Shown: positions 27,690 to 38,208, numbered from the stretch's first letter. The stretch is 64,000 nucleotides of DNA from Bradyrhizobium ottawaense (GCF_002278135.3 NZ_CP029425.2:3014001-3078000); one strand, 5' to 3'. Notes: a model not told the origin generated them from the letters alone. Translations and numbers: made by a program.

Positions 27690-27786
27690 AGCATGATCCG
27701 GAAAAGTGCGCAGCGGTTTTCCGAAAAGATCATGCTTGAACAACAACCTAGAGCGCGATGACGATTCATCCTGATCGCATCGCGCT
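27689..27786. repeat. Two adjacent palindromic repeats
   Basis: The first palindrome pairs AAGCATGATC (27689-27698) with GATCATGCTT (27728-27737) and has an inner CGGAAAA/TTTTCCG stem. The second pairs AGCGCGATG (27752-27760) with CATCGCGCT (27778-27786). Both resemble repeats dispersed in Bradyrhizobium-type genomes. The first overlaps the stop codon of the PLP enzyme and may act as its 3' hairpin. Confidence 0.75.
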
Positions 27787-27805
27787 TTAAGCGCGGCCGG
27801 AATCG

Positions 27806-27839
27806 AAAAGGCCGGACGCCCCTCCTGCGCCCGGCCTTC
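27806..27839 (-). terminator. Terminator of the CHRD gene
   Basis: On the minus strand a GC-rich stem of about ten pairs (one mismatch), built from AAGGCCGGGCG and its partner, is followed by TTTT. It lies 24 bases after the CHRD stop. Confidence 0.75.
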
Positions 27840-27862
27840 ACGCAACGAAGCAGCGTCGCGGC

Positions 27863-28279
27863 TTACTTCGTCACCTGACCGCGGATCTCGCCGCCCGGGT
27901 TGGCCGCGGTGTGGATGTTGACGTAGAGCTTGCCGCCGAGCAGATCGGCAGCCTGCGCGTCGGTCAGCGTCGCTTCGCCCTTCACGGGGCTGGCGGTCGC
28001 ATTCGGGATCGCGAGCGCGACGCCGGCGTTCTTGCCGGCCTCCGCGGGGCCGTGGAAATGGGCGGCGGTAGCAGGGCCGGACAGCCCGGAATAGGTGACC
28101 GTCCACGAAAGCTTCTTGCTGGCGGCATCATAGTCCAGATCGGCGGTTCCGGTGGCGCTGCTGGTCGTTGCCGGCACCTCGGACTTGCCGTCGAGCGTTG
28201 CTTTCAGCTTTTCGGCGCTGGCCGGAGCTGCAAAAGCAACGGCACCGAGTGCTAAGGCGGCAATGACGGTCTTGTTCAT
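27863..28279 (-). CDS. Exported CHRD domain protein
   Basis: A 138-residue protein with a signal peptide cleaved near PASAEK, so the mature protein is periplasmic or secreted. The CHRD domain occupies nearly all of it, with the characteristic AAHFHGPAEAGKNAG and a closing NIHTAANPGGEIRGQV. The domain was named from chordin; bacterial members are small beta-rich proteins of unknown role. It is a single-gene unit with its own terminator, divergent from the diheme cytochrome. Confidence 0.9.
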   Translation of the reverse strand: MNKTVIAALALGAVAFAAPASAEKLKATLDGKSEVPATTSSATGTADLDYDAASKKLSWTVTYSGLSGPATAAHFHGPAEAGKNAGVALAIPNATASPVKGEATLTDAQAADLLGGKLYVNIHTAANPGGEIRGQVTK

Positions 28280-28434
28280 GACATTCTCCCTGCTGAACCC
28301 GTTCGGGCTGCCAAACTTTCAACAGCCGGCATTTCAGTTTATTCCCGTTTCCGGCCAAGGCGGGCTAAATTCTTCGTGGCTGGAGCCGCGGCGACATTGG
28401 TCTTAGGTTCGCCGTGTCGAGTGAATGGATACCC

Positions 28435-29361
28435 ATGTTGCAACGAACAATTCTCGGGGGGCTGCTCGCCGCGGTCGCCGCCGGCGTCGTCTATTGGTGG
28501 CTCAGCGCGCCGGTGGTGGCGGCTGTGGGCAACGCGCCGGCGCATGTGGCAAACCTCGCCAACGGCGAGGCCATGTTCAACGCCGGGGGCTGCGCCTCTT
28601 GCCACGCCACGCCCGACCAGCCCGACCGTGTCAGGCTCGGTGGCGGCCTCGCGATCAAGTCGCCGTTCGGAACGTTCTACGCGCCGAACATCTCCCCCGA
28701 TCCGAACGACGGCATCGGCAAATGGACCGACGCCGACTTCGTCAACGCGGTGATGCACGGGGTTTCGCCAGGCGGGCAGCATTATTTTCCCGCCTTCCCC
28801 TATACGTCCTATCAGCACGCAAGGCGCGAGGACGTGCTCGATCTCTTCGCCTATCTGAAGACGCTGCCGCCCGTTGCAGGCAAAGTGCGAGACCACGACG
28901 TCGGCTTTCCGTTCAACATCCGCCGCAACATCGGCGTCTGGAAATTCCTGTTTCTGCACGACAAGCCTTTTGTCGCCGACGGCACCAAGTCGCCGCAATG
29001 GAGTCGCGGCGCCTATCTCGTCAATAGTTTTGGCCATTGCGCCGAATGCCACAGCCCGCGCAACGCGCTCGGCGGCATCATCCGGGGCCAGCGCTTTGCC
29101 GGCGGGCCCAATCCGGAAGGCGAGGGCTGGGTGCCGAATATCACGCAGAAGCGCCTCGGCGAGTGGAGCGCGAAGGATCTTGCCTACTTCCTCAAGACCG
29201 GGGAATTGCCCGACGGCGACAGCGCCGGCGGCGCGATGAAGCGTGTGATCAAGAACACCTCGCAATTGTCCGAGGCGGATATTGCGGCGATGGCGGACTA
29301 TCTCAAATCGCTGCCGCCGGTCGACGGTCCGCCGCGGCCCAAGCGCAAGGAAGCTGGTTAG
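28435..29361 (+). CDS. Membrane-anchored diheme cytochrome c
   Basis: About 308 residues. An N-terminal hydrophobic anchor (residues 4-25) precedes two cytochrome c domains with haem motifs CASCH (about residue 53) and CAECH (about 202). Likely Met ligands lie in the segments after each motif. The layout matches diheme subunits that take electrons from periplasmic dehydrogenases and pass them to the respiratory chain. An in-frame GTG at 28414 would add seven residues; the ATG at 28435 starts the anchor directly. It is close to, but not in an operon with, the molybdenum hydroxylase. Confidence 0.85.
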   Translation: MLQRTILGGLLAAVAAGVVYWWLSAPVVAAVGNAPAHVANLANGEAMFNAGGCASCHATPDQPDRVRLGGGLAIKSPFGTFYAPNISPDPNDGIGKWTDADFVNAVMHGVSPGGQHYFPAFPYTSYQHARREDVLDLFAYLKTLPPVAGKVRDHDVGFPFNIRRNIGVWKFLFLHDKPFVADGTKSPQWSRGAYLVNSFGHCAECHSPRNALGGIIRGQRFAGGPNPEGEGWVPNITQKRLGEWSAKDLAYFLKTGELPDGDSAGGAMKRVIKNTSQLSEADIAAMADYLKSLPPVDGPPRPKRKEAG

Positions 29362-29362
29362 C

Positions 29363-29608
29363 TCAGCTGGCGCCGAACGCCTTGAAGGTGATGATGGTGA
29401 GGGTGTCCTGGATGCCCGGCAGCACCTGCACCTTCTCGTTGACGAAATGGCCGATGTCGGTGTCCTTGTCGACGTAGAACTTCACCAGGAGGTCGTATTG
29501 GCCGGCCGTGGAGTAGATCTCGGAAGCGATCTCGGCTTCGGCAAGCGCATTGGCGACCGTATAGGACTGGCCGAGCTTGCATTTGATCTGGACGAAAAAA
29601 GGAACCAT
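29363..29608 (-). CDS. Stand-alone Lrp/AsnC ligand-binding (RAM) domain protein
   Basis: An 81-residue protein that corresponds to the C-terminal ligand-binding domain of Lrp/AsnC regulators without the DNA-binding helix-turn-helix. The IYSTAGQYDLLVKFYVDKD segment and the closing LTIITFKAFG are typical of the ferredoxin-like RAM fold. Such stand-alone proteins form oligomers and bind amino acids. It ends one base from the stop of the convergent diheme cytochrome gene. It is about 95 bases downstream of the ethylene-receptor-like kinase on the same strand, so cotranscription is possible. Confidence 0.85.
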   Translation of the reverse strand: MVPFFVQIKCKLGQSYTVANALAEAEIASEIYSTAGQYDLLVKFYVDKDTDIGHFVNEKVQVLPGIQDTLTIITFKAFGAS

Positions 29609-29703
29609 CGCGGGCACTCCGAAAGCGTATCTGGCGGCTAATAGGCCAAACCCGGCACCATTTAGCAAGCGGACTTGCCGGCCACCAGATGTCGGTCCGG
29701 CGC

Positions 29704-31686
<1,983 letters not shown>

Positions 31687-31997
31687 TCCACCCCAAGATT
31701 CCGTTCCAGGCGGCTTGCGGGCCGGGAGCCCGCAACATGGGTGTCGCTGGACAGTTCCACTCTCACCTCGCGCTCCGGCGAAGCAGGTAAGGTTCGAGAC
31801 TATACCAAGGGTCCGGCGCGGTTGCATTTTCAAGTCCGCACGATTGCGGGGCGTGCCGGCCCGCTGCTTGCCTGATTCGCAGGGAATACACGGCGTCGCG
31901 AATCACTGTCGGACACGGCTCGGCGCGCTTGCCGGTGTTCCACGGCCGCGCTAGGACAGGCCATGGCGGTGTCCTTATCCAGCAAAGGTGCCCGGCG

Positions 31998-32798
31998 ATG
32001 ACGACCCCAGTCGCACTCACCATCGCCGGCTCCGATTCGAGCGGCGGTGCCGGCATCCAGGCCGACCTGAAGACCTTTGCCGCGCTCGGCGTCTATGGTG
32101 CCTCCGCCATCACGGCGCTGACGGCGCAGAACACGCGTGGCGTTACCGGCATTCACCCGGTCCCGGCCGAATTCGTCACCGCGCAGATCGATGCGGTGTT
32201 CTCCGATCTCGACATTGGCGCGGTGAAGATCGGCATGGTGGCTGAGGTCGCCGGCATCGATGCGGTCGCGGCCGCGCTGTCGCGCTGGTCGCCGCGGCAT
32301 GTCGTGCTCGATCCCGTGATGGTGGCAACCTCCGGCGACCGCCTGCTGGCATCCGAGGCCGTCGACGCGCTCCGCACAAAACTGATATCGCTGGCGTCGG
32401 TGATCACGCCCAATCTGCCGGAAGCCGCGGCTCTGCTCGACGAGCCGGTCGCGGCAAGCGAGGCCGAGATCGAAAGCCAGGGGCGTCGCCTGCTGGCGCT
32501 CGGCTGCCGTGCGGTCCTGATCAAGGGCGGACACGGCGAGGGCGCCGAGAGCATCGATTATCTCGTCGATGCCCAAAACACGATCGCGCTCGCCGCGCCG
32601 CGCGTTGCGACCCGCAACACCCATGGCACCGGCTGCTCGCTGTCCTCGGCGGTCGCGGCTGGACTGGCCAAGGGCGAAGATCTTGAGCTTGCCGTGCGCA
32701 ACGCCAAGGCCTGGATCAGCGCGGCCATCGCAGCCGCCGACCGCTTCAGCGTCGGGCACGGCCACGGCCCGGTCCATCATTTCCACAGGTTCTACTGA
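31998..32798 (+). CDS. thiD: Hydroxymethylpyrimidine / phosphomethylpyrimidine kinase
   Basis: A 266-residue ribokinase-fold enzyme that phosphorylates HMP and HMP-phosphate for thiamine synthesis in the cytoplasm. [17 protein letters not shown] at the N-terminus and [17 protein letters not shown] near the C-terminus are the substrate and anion-hole motifs. Length is normal. The ATG at 31998 begins right at the first strand. It is transcribed alone, divergent from the sensor kinase; no other thiamine gene is adjacent. Confidence 0.92.
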   Translation: MTTPVALTIAGSDSSGGAGIQADLKTFAALGVYGASAITALTAQNTRGVTGIHPVPAEFVTAQIDAVFSDLDIGAVKIGMVAEVAGIDAVAAALSRWSPRHVVLDPVMVATSGDRLLASEAVDALRTKLISLASVITPNLPEAAALLDEPVAASEAEIESQGRRLLALGCRAVLIKGGHGEGAESIDYLVDAQNTIALAAPRVATRNTHGTGCSLSSAVAAGLAKGEDLELAVRNAKAWISAAIAAADRFSVGHGHGPVHHFHRFY

Positions 32799-32890
32799 GG
32801 CGGGCCGTCCGCGGAAGCGCGGCCATCGATCCGTTGAGCGCTGGCTTCATCGTCCCCAATGCCTTGTGGCGACATCGAGCAAGCGCCTCT

Positions 32891-33015
32891 CCTTCGAGAC
32901 GGACCGCTTCGCGGTCTCCTCAGGATGAGGCTGAACTGCGTCGGTCCGCTTTGAATTTGCAGCCGCGCACTCCGCCCTCATCCTGAGGGCCCGCCAACGG
33001 CGGGCGTCTCGAAGG
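32891..33015. repeat. Large inverted repeat between thiD and the phosphoesterase gene
   Basis: Arms of about 40 bp (32891-32930 and 32976-33015) pair at both ends: CCTTCGAGAC opens the left arm and its complement closes the right, and CAGGATGAGG does the same on the inner side. The middle of each arm differs and forms its own small hairpin. The 32,799-33,204 gap otherwise holds nothing I recognise. Confidence 0.75.
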
Positions 33016-33204
33016 ATGTGCCGCGGGGGAGATGGCCTCAGGGAAGAGTAGGGTCCCGGCGCCTCCTGCGGCGCCATGTCGCCTGATTGTCGCATGCGGC
33101 TGATATTCGCAGGCAGGCGAGGCAAGGCGTGATTCGTATCTGAGGGTGCCTCAAAAGTTCAATTGGTCATCCCCCTGTCACGGGACATTGTTACAGGCTG
33201 GCGC

Positions 33205-34017
33205 ATGGGAAGTTACGATGTGAGTGACGAGAGCCCGGAGCGGCGCTTTCGCACGTTGTTCATCTCCGACGTTCATCTCGGAGCCCGCGGTTCTCAAGCT
33301 GATCTTCTGCTCGACTTCCTGCGCTACCATGATGCCGACACGATCTATCTCGTCGGCGACATCGTCGACGGCTGGGCGCTGAAATCGAGCTGGAACTGGC
33401 CGCAATCCCACAACGACCTCGTGCAGAAGCTGCTGCGCAAGGCGCGCAAGGGCGCCAAGGTCGTCTACATCCCCGGCAATCACGACGAGTTCCTGCGCAA
33501 CTATTACGGCACGCATTTCGGCGGCATCGACGTCGTCGAGAACACGGTCCACACCGGCGTGGACGGCAAGCGTTATCTCGTCATCCATGGCGACATCTTC
33601 GACCTCGTGGTGCAAAACGCGCGCTGGCTCGCCCATCTCGGCGACAAGGCCTACGACTTCGCGATCCAGATGAATCGCTTCGTCAACTTCTTCCGCCGCT
33701 TGTTCAAGGTGCCCTATTGGTCGCTGTCGCAATGGGCCAAGCAGAAGGTCAAGAACGCCGTCAATTACATAGGCGCGTTCGAGCAGGCGCTCGCCGCCGA
33801 GGCGCGGCGCCACGACGCCGACGGCGTGATCTGCGGCCACATCCATTACGCCGTGATCCGCGACGAGGGCGGCATTCGCTACATGAATTGCGGCGACTGG
33901 GTCGAGAGCTGCACGGCGCTGGTCGAGCACGACGACGGTCATTTCGAGATCATCACCTGGGCGGATCATTTGCAGAAGCCGGCAGCCGTCCCGCAGGTTG
34001 CAGCCAGAGCTGCATAA
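33205..34017 (+). CDS. UDP-2,3-diacylglucosamine diphosphatase-like metallophosphoesterase (LpxH family)
   Basis: A 270-residue calcineurin-type phosphoesterase with the metal-binding blocks SDVHLGARGS, GDIVDGW, GNHDE and CGHIHYA in order. Rhizobial members of this family are annotated as UDP-2,3-diacylglucosamine pyrophosphatases, which make lipid X for lipid A. The protein is longer than classical LpxH, and its neighbour is a glycosyltransferase rather than lipid A genes, so another phospholipid substrate is possible. I use the ATG at 33205; a TTG at 33163 is in frame. The next gene starts 13 bases after the stop. Confidence 0.78.
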   Translation: MGSYDVSDESPERRFRTLFISDVHLGARGSQADLLLDFLRYHDADTIYLVGDIVDGWALKSSWNWPQSHNDLVQKLLRKARKGAKVVYIPGNHDEFLRNYYGTHFGGIDVVENTVHTGVDGKRYLVIHGDIFDLVVQNARWLAHLGDKAYDFAIQMNRFVNFFRRLFKVPYWSLSQWAKQKVKNAVNYIGAFEQALAAEARRHDADGVICGHIHYAVIRDEGGIRYMNCGDWVESCTALVEHDDGHFEIITWADHLQKPAAVPQVAARAA

Positions 34018-34030
34018 CAGAGGCCGCCTG

Positions 34031-35074
34031 ATGCGCATCCTGGTCGCGACCGACGCCTGGCACCCGCAAGTCAACGGTGTGGTTCGGACGCTGACCAAGC
34101 TCGCCGACGCCGGCAAAAGCCTCGGCGTCGAATTCACGTTCCTGACGCCGCAATCCTTCCGCACCTTTGCAATGCCGAGCTATCGCGACGTGCGGCTGGC
34201 GATGCCCCGCCCCGCACGGATCGCGAAGCTGATCGAGGGGGCGCGGCCCGAAAGCATCCACATCGCGACCGAAGGGCCGATCGGCCTGATGGTCCGCCGC
34301 TATTGCCGCCAGCGCAAGCTGCCGTTCACGACCAGCTTCCACACCCGCTTTCCCGAATATGTCCGCGCCCGCGTGCCGGTGCCGGGCTCGCTGATCTGGC
34401 GGGCGCTGCGCCGCTTCCACGCGCCCAGCCGCGCCGTGATGGCGGCAACGCCTGCGCTCGCCCGCGAGCTGACCGAGCGTGGTTTCGACAATGTCGTGCT
34501 GTGGCCGCGCGGCGTCGACACCCATCTGTTCCACCCCCGCGCCATCGACCTTTGCCTGCCGGGACCGGTGTTCCTATCGGTCGGCCGCGTCGCGGTGGAG
34601 AAAAATCTCGAGGCCTTCCTCGATCTCGAGCTGCCCGGGACCAAGGTCATCGTTGGTGACGGCCCCGCGCGCGCCTCGCTCGAAGAGGCCTATCCCGACG
34701 CGATCTTCCTCGGCGAGAAGCACGGCGAGGAACTGGCGGATATCTATGCGGCCGCCGACGTCTTCGTGTTTCCGAGCAAGACCGACACGTTCGGCCTGGT
34801 GCTGCTGGAAGCGCTCGCGAGCGGCCTGCCGGTGGCCGCTTTCCCGGTGAAGGGTCCTCGCGACGTCATCGGCGATGCCCCGGTCGGCGCACTCGATCAC
34901 GACCTGCGCAGCGCCTGCTTCGCGGCGCTGGACATCTCCCGGCAGGACTGCGTCGCGTTCGCCGCCAATTACACCTGGGAAGCCTCGGCGAGGGCCTTTG
35001 TGGCCAGCATTGAGGCGGTCGGCGCGGTGCTGCCTGGCCGGAACGCCGCGGAACAGCCGCGCTTCGTCGCCTGA
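34031..35074 (+). CDS. Glycosyltransferase family 4 (GT1-like annotation), membrane glycolipid type
   Basis: A 347-residue GT-B transferase. It opens with ILVATDAWHPQVNGVVRT, a start shared with SqdX/MgtA-like glycolipid synthases. The central SFHTRFPEYVRAR and the donor site FPSKTDTFGLVLLEALASG with its E-x7-E follow. Such enzymes glucosylate diacylglycerol or phosphatidylinositol. Cotranscription with the metallophosphoesterase suggests a paired lipid-modification step. Sugar and acceptor are not known. Confidence 0.8.
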   Translation: MRILVATDAWHPQVNGVVRTLTKLADAGKSLGVEFTFLTPQSFRTFAMPSYRDVRLAMPRPARIAKLIEGARPESIHIATEGPIGLMVRRYCRQRKLPFTTSFHTRFPEYVRARVPVPGSLIWRALRRFHAPSRAVMAATPALARELTERGFDNVVLWPRGVDTHLFHPRAIDLCLPGPVFLSVGRVAVEKNLEAFLDLELPGTKVIVGDGPARASLEEAYPDAIFLGEKHGEELADIYAAADVFVFPSKTDTFGLVLLEALASGLPVAAFPVKGPRDVIGDAPVGALDHDLRSACFAALDISRQDCVAFAANYTWEASARAFVASIEAVGAVLPGRNAAEQPRFVA

Positions 35075-35136
35075 AGAGAAAAATCCTCGCGCGGAGGTGT
35101 CTTGCCCGCGCTGCGGTGGCCGCGATAAGATCTGAC

Positions 35137-36120
35137 ATGACCGAACAGCTCCTCCCGATCGGCCCTGCCGATATCGACGCCGCAGCGCGCGTGATCGCGC
35201 CCTACGCCATCCGCACCCCGCTGTTGTCCTTTCCCGTGCTCAACGAGCGCGTCGGCGCCAAGGTCTTCCTGAAGCCGGAGATGCTCCAGCGCACCGGCTC
35301 GTTCAAGTTTCGCGGCGCCTTCAACAAGGTGTTCTCGATCCCGCAGGACAAGCGCGCCGGCGGTGTCGTCGCGTTCTCCTCCGGCAACCACGCCCAGGGT
35401 GTGGCGGCGGCGGCAAAGATTCTCGACATGCAGGCGACCATCGTGATGCCGGCGGATGCGCCTCTGTCGAAGCGCGAGCGCACAAAATCCTACGGCGCCG
35501 AGGTCGTGCTCTATGATCGCGACAAGGACGACCGTGAGGCAATCTCGCGCGGCATCGCCGAGAAGCGCGGCGCGACGCTGGTCAGGCCTTACGACGATCC
35601 GTTCGTGATCGCAGGGCAGGGCACCGCCGGCCGCGAGATCGCGGAGGACATGGCAACGCTCGGTCTCAGCCCCGACATCGTGGTGGCGCCGGCGTCCGGC
35701 GGCGGCCTGATCGCGGGCGTCGCAACCGCCGTGAAGGCGCGCTATCCGCTAGCCGAAATCGTGGTGGCCGAGCCCGAAGCGTTCGACGATCACGGCATTT
35801 CGCTGAGCGCAGGCCATCGCGAGCCGCATCCGCCGGCGGGCCGCACCATCTGCGATGCGCTGATGGCGCTGATCCCCGGCGAGATGACCTTCGCGATCAA
35901 TAGCAAGCTGCTGGCGCGCGGCGTCACCGCGTCGGACAAGGAAGTCGGCGCCGCCGTTGCCTTCGCCTATCGCGAGCTGAAGCTCGTGGTCGAGCCGGGC
36001 GGCGCGGTGGGGCTCGCAGCGCTGCTTGCGGGGCGTCTCGATGTGGCCGGCAAGAACGTCGTGATCGTGCTCTCCGGCGGCAATGTCGATGCGGATTTGT
36101 TTGCGGAGTTGGTCGCCTAG
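35137..36120 (+). CDS. Threonine/serine dehydratase (fold-type II PLP enzyme)
   Basis: A 327-residue enzyme without the C-terminal ACT regulatory domains of biosynthetic IlvA, so it is of the catabolic or serine-racemase-like type. The PLP Lys is in GSFKFRGAFN, the substrate loop is SSGNHAQGVA, and the phosphate cradle is ASGGGLIAG. It would deaminate L-threonine or L-serine to a 2-oxo acid and ammonia. The ATG at 35137 is chosen; an upstream frame begins at 35116. It is followed by a nested palindromic repeat. Confidence 0.85.
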   Translation: MTEQLLPIGPADIDAAARVIAPYAIRTPLLSFPVLNERVGAKVFLKPEMLQRTGSFKFRGAFNKVFSIPQDKRAGGVVAFSSGNHAQGVAAAAKILDMQATIVMPADAPLSKRERTKSYGAEVVLYDRDKDDREAISRGIAEKRGATLVRPYDDPFVIAGQGTAGREIAEDMATLGLSPDIVVAPASGGGLIAGVATAVKARYPLAEIVVAEPEAFDDHGISLSAGHREPHPPAGRTICDALMALIPGEMTFAINSKLLARGVTASDKEVGAAVAFAYRELKLVVEPGGAVGLAALLAGRLDVAGKNVVIVLSGGNVDADLFAELVA

Positions 36121-36124
36121 CCGC

Positions 36125-36224
36125 CATTCCGGGGCTCGCGAAGCAAGAACCCGGAATCCACTTCTCCGCCGTCTCTGCCGCACAATGGATTCCGGGCCTG
36201 CGCCTCACGGCGCATCCCGGAATG
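36125..36224. repeat. Nested double palindrome after the dehydratase gene
   Basis: The outer pair is CATTCCGGG (36125-36133) with CCCGGAATG (36216-36224). The inner pair is CCCGGAATCCA (36150-36160) with TGGATTCCGGG (36186-36196). The same core, CCCGGAAT, appears in both, so alternative foldings are possible. Confidence 0.75.
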
Positions 36225-36246
36225 ACGATCGTCGAGGGTCGACATG

Positions 36247-36282
36247 AAGAAGGGGCAGAGCGTTTCCGCTCTGCCCCTTCTT
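36247..36282 (-). terminator. Strong hairpin terminator of the caspase-fold gene
   Basis: A perfect 16-bp stem (36247-36262 with 36267-36282) with a 4-base loop lies 20 bases beyond the stop of the minus-strand gene. Its arms end in AAGAAG/CTTCTT, so it can also serve the plus-strand dehydratase. Confidence 0.8.
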
Positions 36283-36302
36283 CGTTGTGTGGCTCGCTGC
36301 GA

Positions 36303-38090
36303 TCAGCGCATGAAGCCGCGGTGGTTATTGCCGCCGCCCATGCTCGGGGCCTGGTTCATCGACTGGCGGAAGTTGTTGCCGCCGTTGTTGACGTTGCGGT
36401 TCGTGGCGTTGAACTGCGGACGGTTGTTGTTCTGGACCTGCACCTTGTTCACCGGGTTGTTGTTGGACTTCACGATGCCGGTGTTACCGTTGTTGACGCG
36501 GATCGGGTTGTTCTGCGTCTGGACGTTGACCGGCTTCGTCTCGATCTTCGGGCCGCCCTTGCCGACATTCACCGGCACGCTGACGATCTTGCCGGGGGTG
36601 CCGTTGCCGGCGTCCGGCTTGTTGTTGGTCGCGGGCAGGGTCACGATCTTGCCGATGCCGCCATTGCTGGTGGTCGTGTTGGTCGGCGCAGGCAGGGTGA
36701 CGATCTTGCCCGGGGTCTGCGACGGCGTGCCGTTCGGCTGGTTGTTGCTTGAGGGCAGATTGCCGATCTGGCCGCCATTGCCGAGCTTGCCGATCACGTT
36801 ACCGTCGACCGGCTTCTGCACGATCGGCAGATTGCCGTTGATCTGGTTGCCATTACCCTGCTGCAGCGGCATGTATTTGGGCTGGCCGAGATTGCCGATC
36901 TTGAAGGTCGGAGCAATGTTCTGCGGAGCCAGGAACTTGGTCGCCTGCATCAAGGGGATCTGCTTCGGCTGCGTCTGCAGCTTCAGCGCCATTTGCGCAT
37001 AAGGGCTGTTGCCGTAGCTGTCGTAGAAGCTCTTGTAGGCAACCGGCGAATTCACCAGCACCGCCTTGTGCCAGGCCTGCGAGAGCAGGATGTTGTTGAG
37101 CAGCCAACGGACGTGGTCGCACAGCGGGTCGTGCGGGTACATCTGGATGAACTCCTGATAATATTCCGGCCGGCCCTCGGACACGACGTAGTCATAGGCC
37201 TGACGCGTCGAGCGGCTCGGCAGGTTGGAGGCCATCTGCACCACCGGCGCCCTGACGGGCGCGCGGTTGGCGGCAACCGCGGTGTCGCCGAAGAAGGTGA
37301 AGTCCGAGGTCAGCGAGGAGCTCTCCCACGGGATCTGCGCGCCGCTGGTGGACTGGTTCACCTGCAGGCGGACGCGCTTGAACAACTGCTCGATCGGCAC
37401 GTTGGGTTCGCGCGCGACGTTCAGGAACGCCTGCGTGTAGGGGCTGTGACCGCCGGTGCCGTCGAGCGCTTCGGCGCCCGGCGCGGTCGAGTAACCGACG
37501 ATCGAGCCGTTCGGCGCATCGACGATGGCGAGGCCGCGGCCGGCGTCATTGACATCAGGGAACGGGTTGTTGCGGCAGGCATCGAGGATGACGATGCGCA
37601 TGCGGCTCGGGATCGTCTCCAGCGTCGACATCACGTCGACCAGCCGCACCGAATTATTGACGAGCTCGGTCTGGCTCGACACCTTGGCGTCGACGGGAAC
37701 GAGATAGTTCTCGCCGGCGAGTTGCACGCCGTGACCGGCGTAATAGACCATCGCCACCGTGTTCGGACCGCGCGCGGACACTTTGGCGGAGAAGTCCTGG
37801 ACCACACGGAGCATGTCGTTCTGGGTCAGGTCGGTCGCGGCAACCACCTCGAACCCCGCCGAGTTCAGGAACTTCGCCATCGACTCGGCGTCATTGTCGG
37901 GATTGGCGAGTTGCGGCGCGTTCTTATAGTTCGAATTCCCGATCACCAGCGCCACCCGCTGCTCCGGGCCCTGCAGCGCGGTGGGGGCCGGCTCGACCGG
38001 GGCAACTTGCGCGGAAACGGGGCCGCAGGCGAAGCCGAACAGGCTTCCCACAAGGCTGGCTGTCATCAGGAAAGGCTTTAGGCGGAACAT
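36303..38090 (-). CDS. Exported caspase-family (peptidase C14) protein with Asn-rich tail
   Basis: A 595-residue protein with a signal peptide (cleavage near VSAQ). The caspase-like domain spans about residues 43-250 with the catalytic dyad H120 (YYAGHGV) and C172 (LDACRNNPF). A middle helical region follows. The last 200 or so residues are a low-complexity tail rich in Asn, Gly, Gln and Pro with repeated GKIVTLP-like motifs. Rhizobial orthocaspases of this type are thought to cleave after basic residues; periplasmic or envelope action is inferred from the signal peptide. I use the ATG at 38090 after AGGAG rather than one six codons upstream. It has its own terminator and a divergent promoter region with a dyad. 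Confidence 0.85.
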   Translation of the reverse strand: MFRLKPFLMTASLVGSLFGFACGPVSAQVAPVEPAPTALQGPEQRVALVIGNSNYKNAPQLANPDNDAESMAKFLNSAGFEVVAATDLTQNDMLRVVQDFSAKVSARGPNTVAMVYYAGHGVQLAGENYLVPVDAKVSSQTELVNNSVRLVDVMSTLETIPSRMRIVILDACRNNPFPDVNDAGRGLAIVDAPNGSIVGYSTAPGAEALDGTGGHSPYTQAFLNVAREPNVPIEQLFKRVRLQVNQSTSGAQIPWESSSLTSDFTFFGDTAVAANRAPVRAPVVQMASNLPSRSTRQAYDYVVSEGRPEYYQEFIQMYPHDPLCDHVRWLLNNILLSQAWHKAVLVNSPVAYKSFYDSYGNSPYAQMALKLQTQPKQIPLMQATKFLAPQNIAPTFKIGNLGQPKYMPLQQGNGNQINGNLPIVQKPVDGNVIGKLGNGGQIGNLPSSNNQPNGTPSQTPGKIVTLPAPTNTTTSNGGIGKIVTLPATNNKPDAGNGTPGKIVSVPVNVGKGGPKIETKPVNVQTQNNPIRVNNGNTGIVKSNNNPVNKVQVQNNNRPQFNATNRNVNNGGNNFRQSMNQAPSMGGGNNHRGFMR

Positions 38091-38190
38091 GGCGTGCTCC
38101 TTTGGCACTGACTCGATGCGAGATTGGTTGCCGGGGAGCCTCGCCGCGTTCGAGCTTGAGGTCCGTGATCCCCCTCACCATGGTGGCCTT

Positions 38191-38208
38191 GCGTGATCTG
38201 AATCACGC
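38191..38208. promoter_or_regulatory. CRP/FNR-like dyad between the caspase-fold and fucU genes
   Basis: GCGTGAT (38191-38197) and ATCACGC (38202-38208) are perfect inverted half-sites around CTGA. The core GTGAT-N4-ATCAC is of the CRP/FNR class but lacks the TTGA ends of a canonical FixK box. The centre is about 54 bases before the fucU start and 110 before the divergent gene. Confidence 0.45.

Noticed and set aside
38191..38208. Canonical FixK box
   Set aside because: The outer bases are GTGA/TCAC rather than TTGA/TCAA, so only a general CRP/FNR-class dyad is reported.
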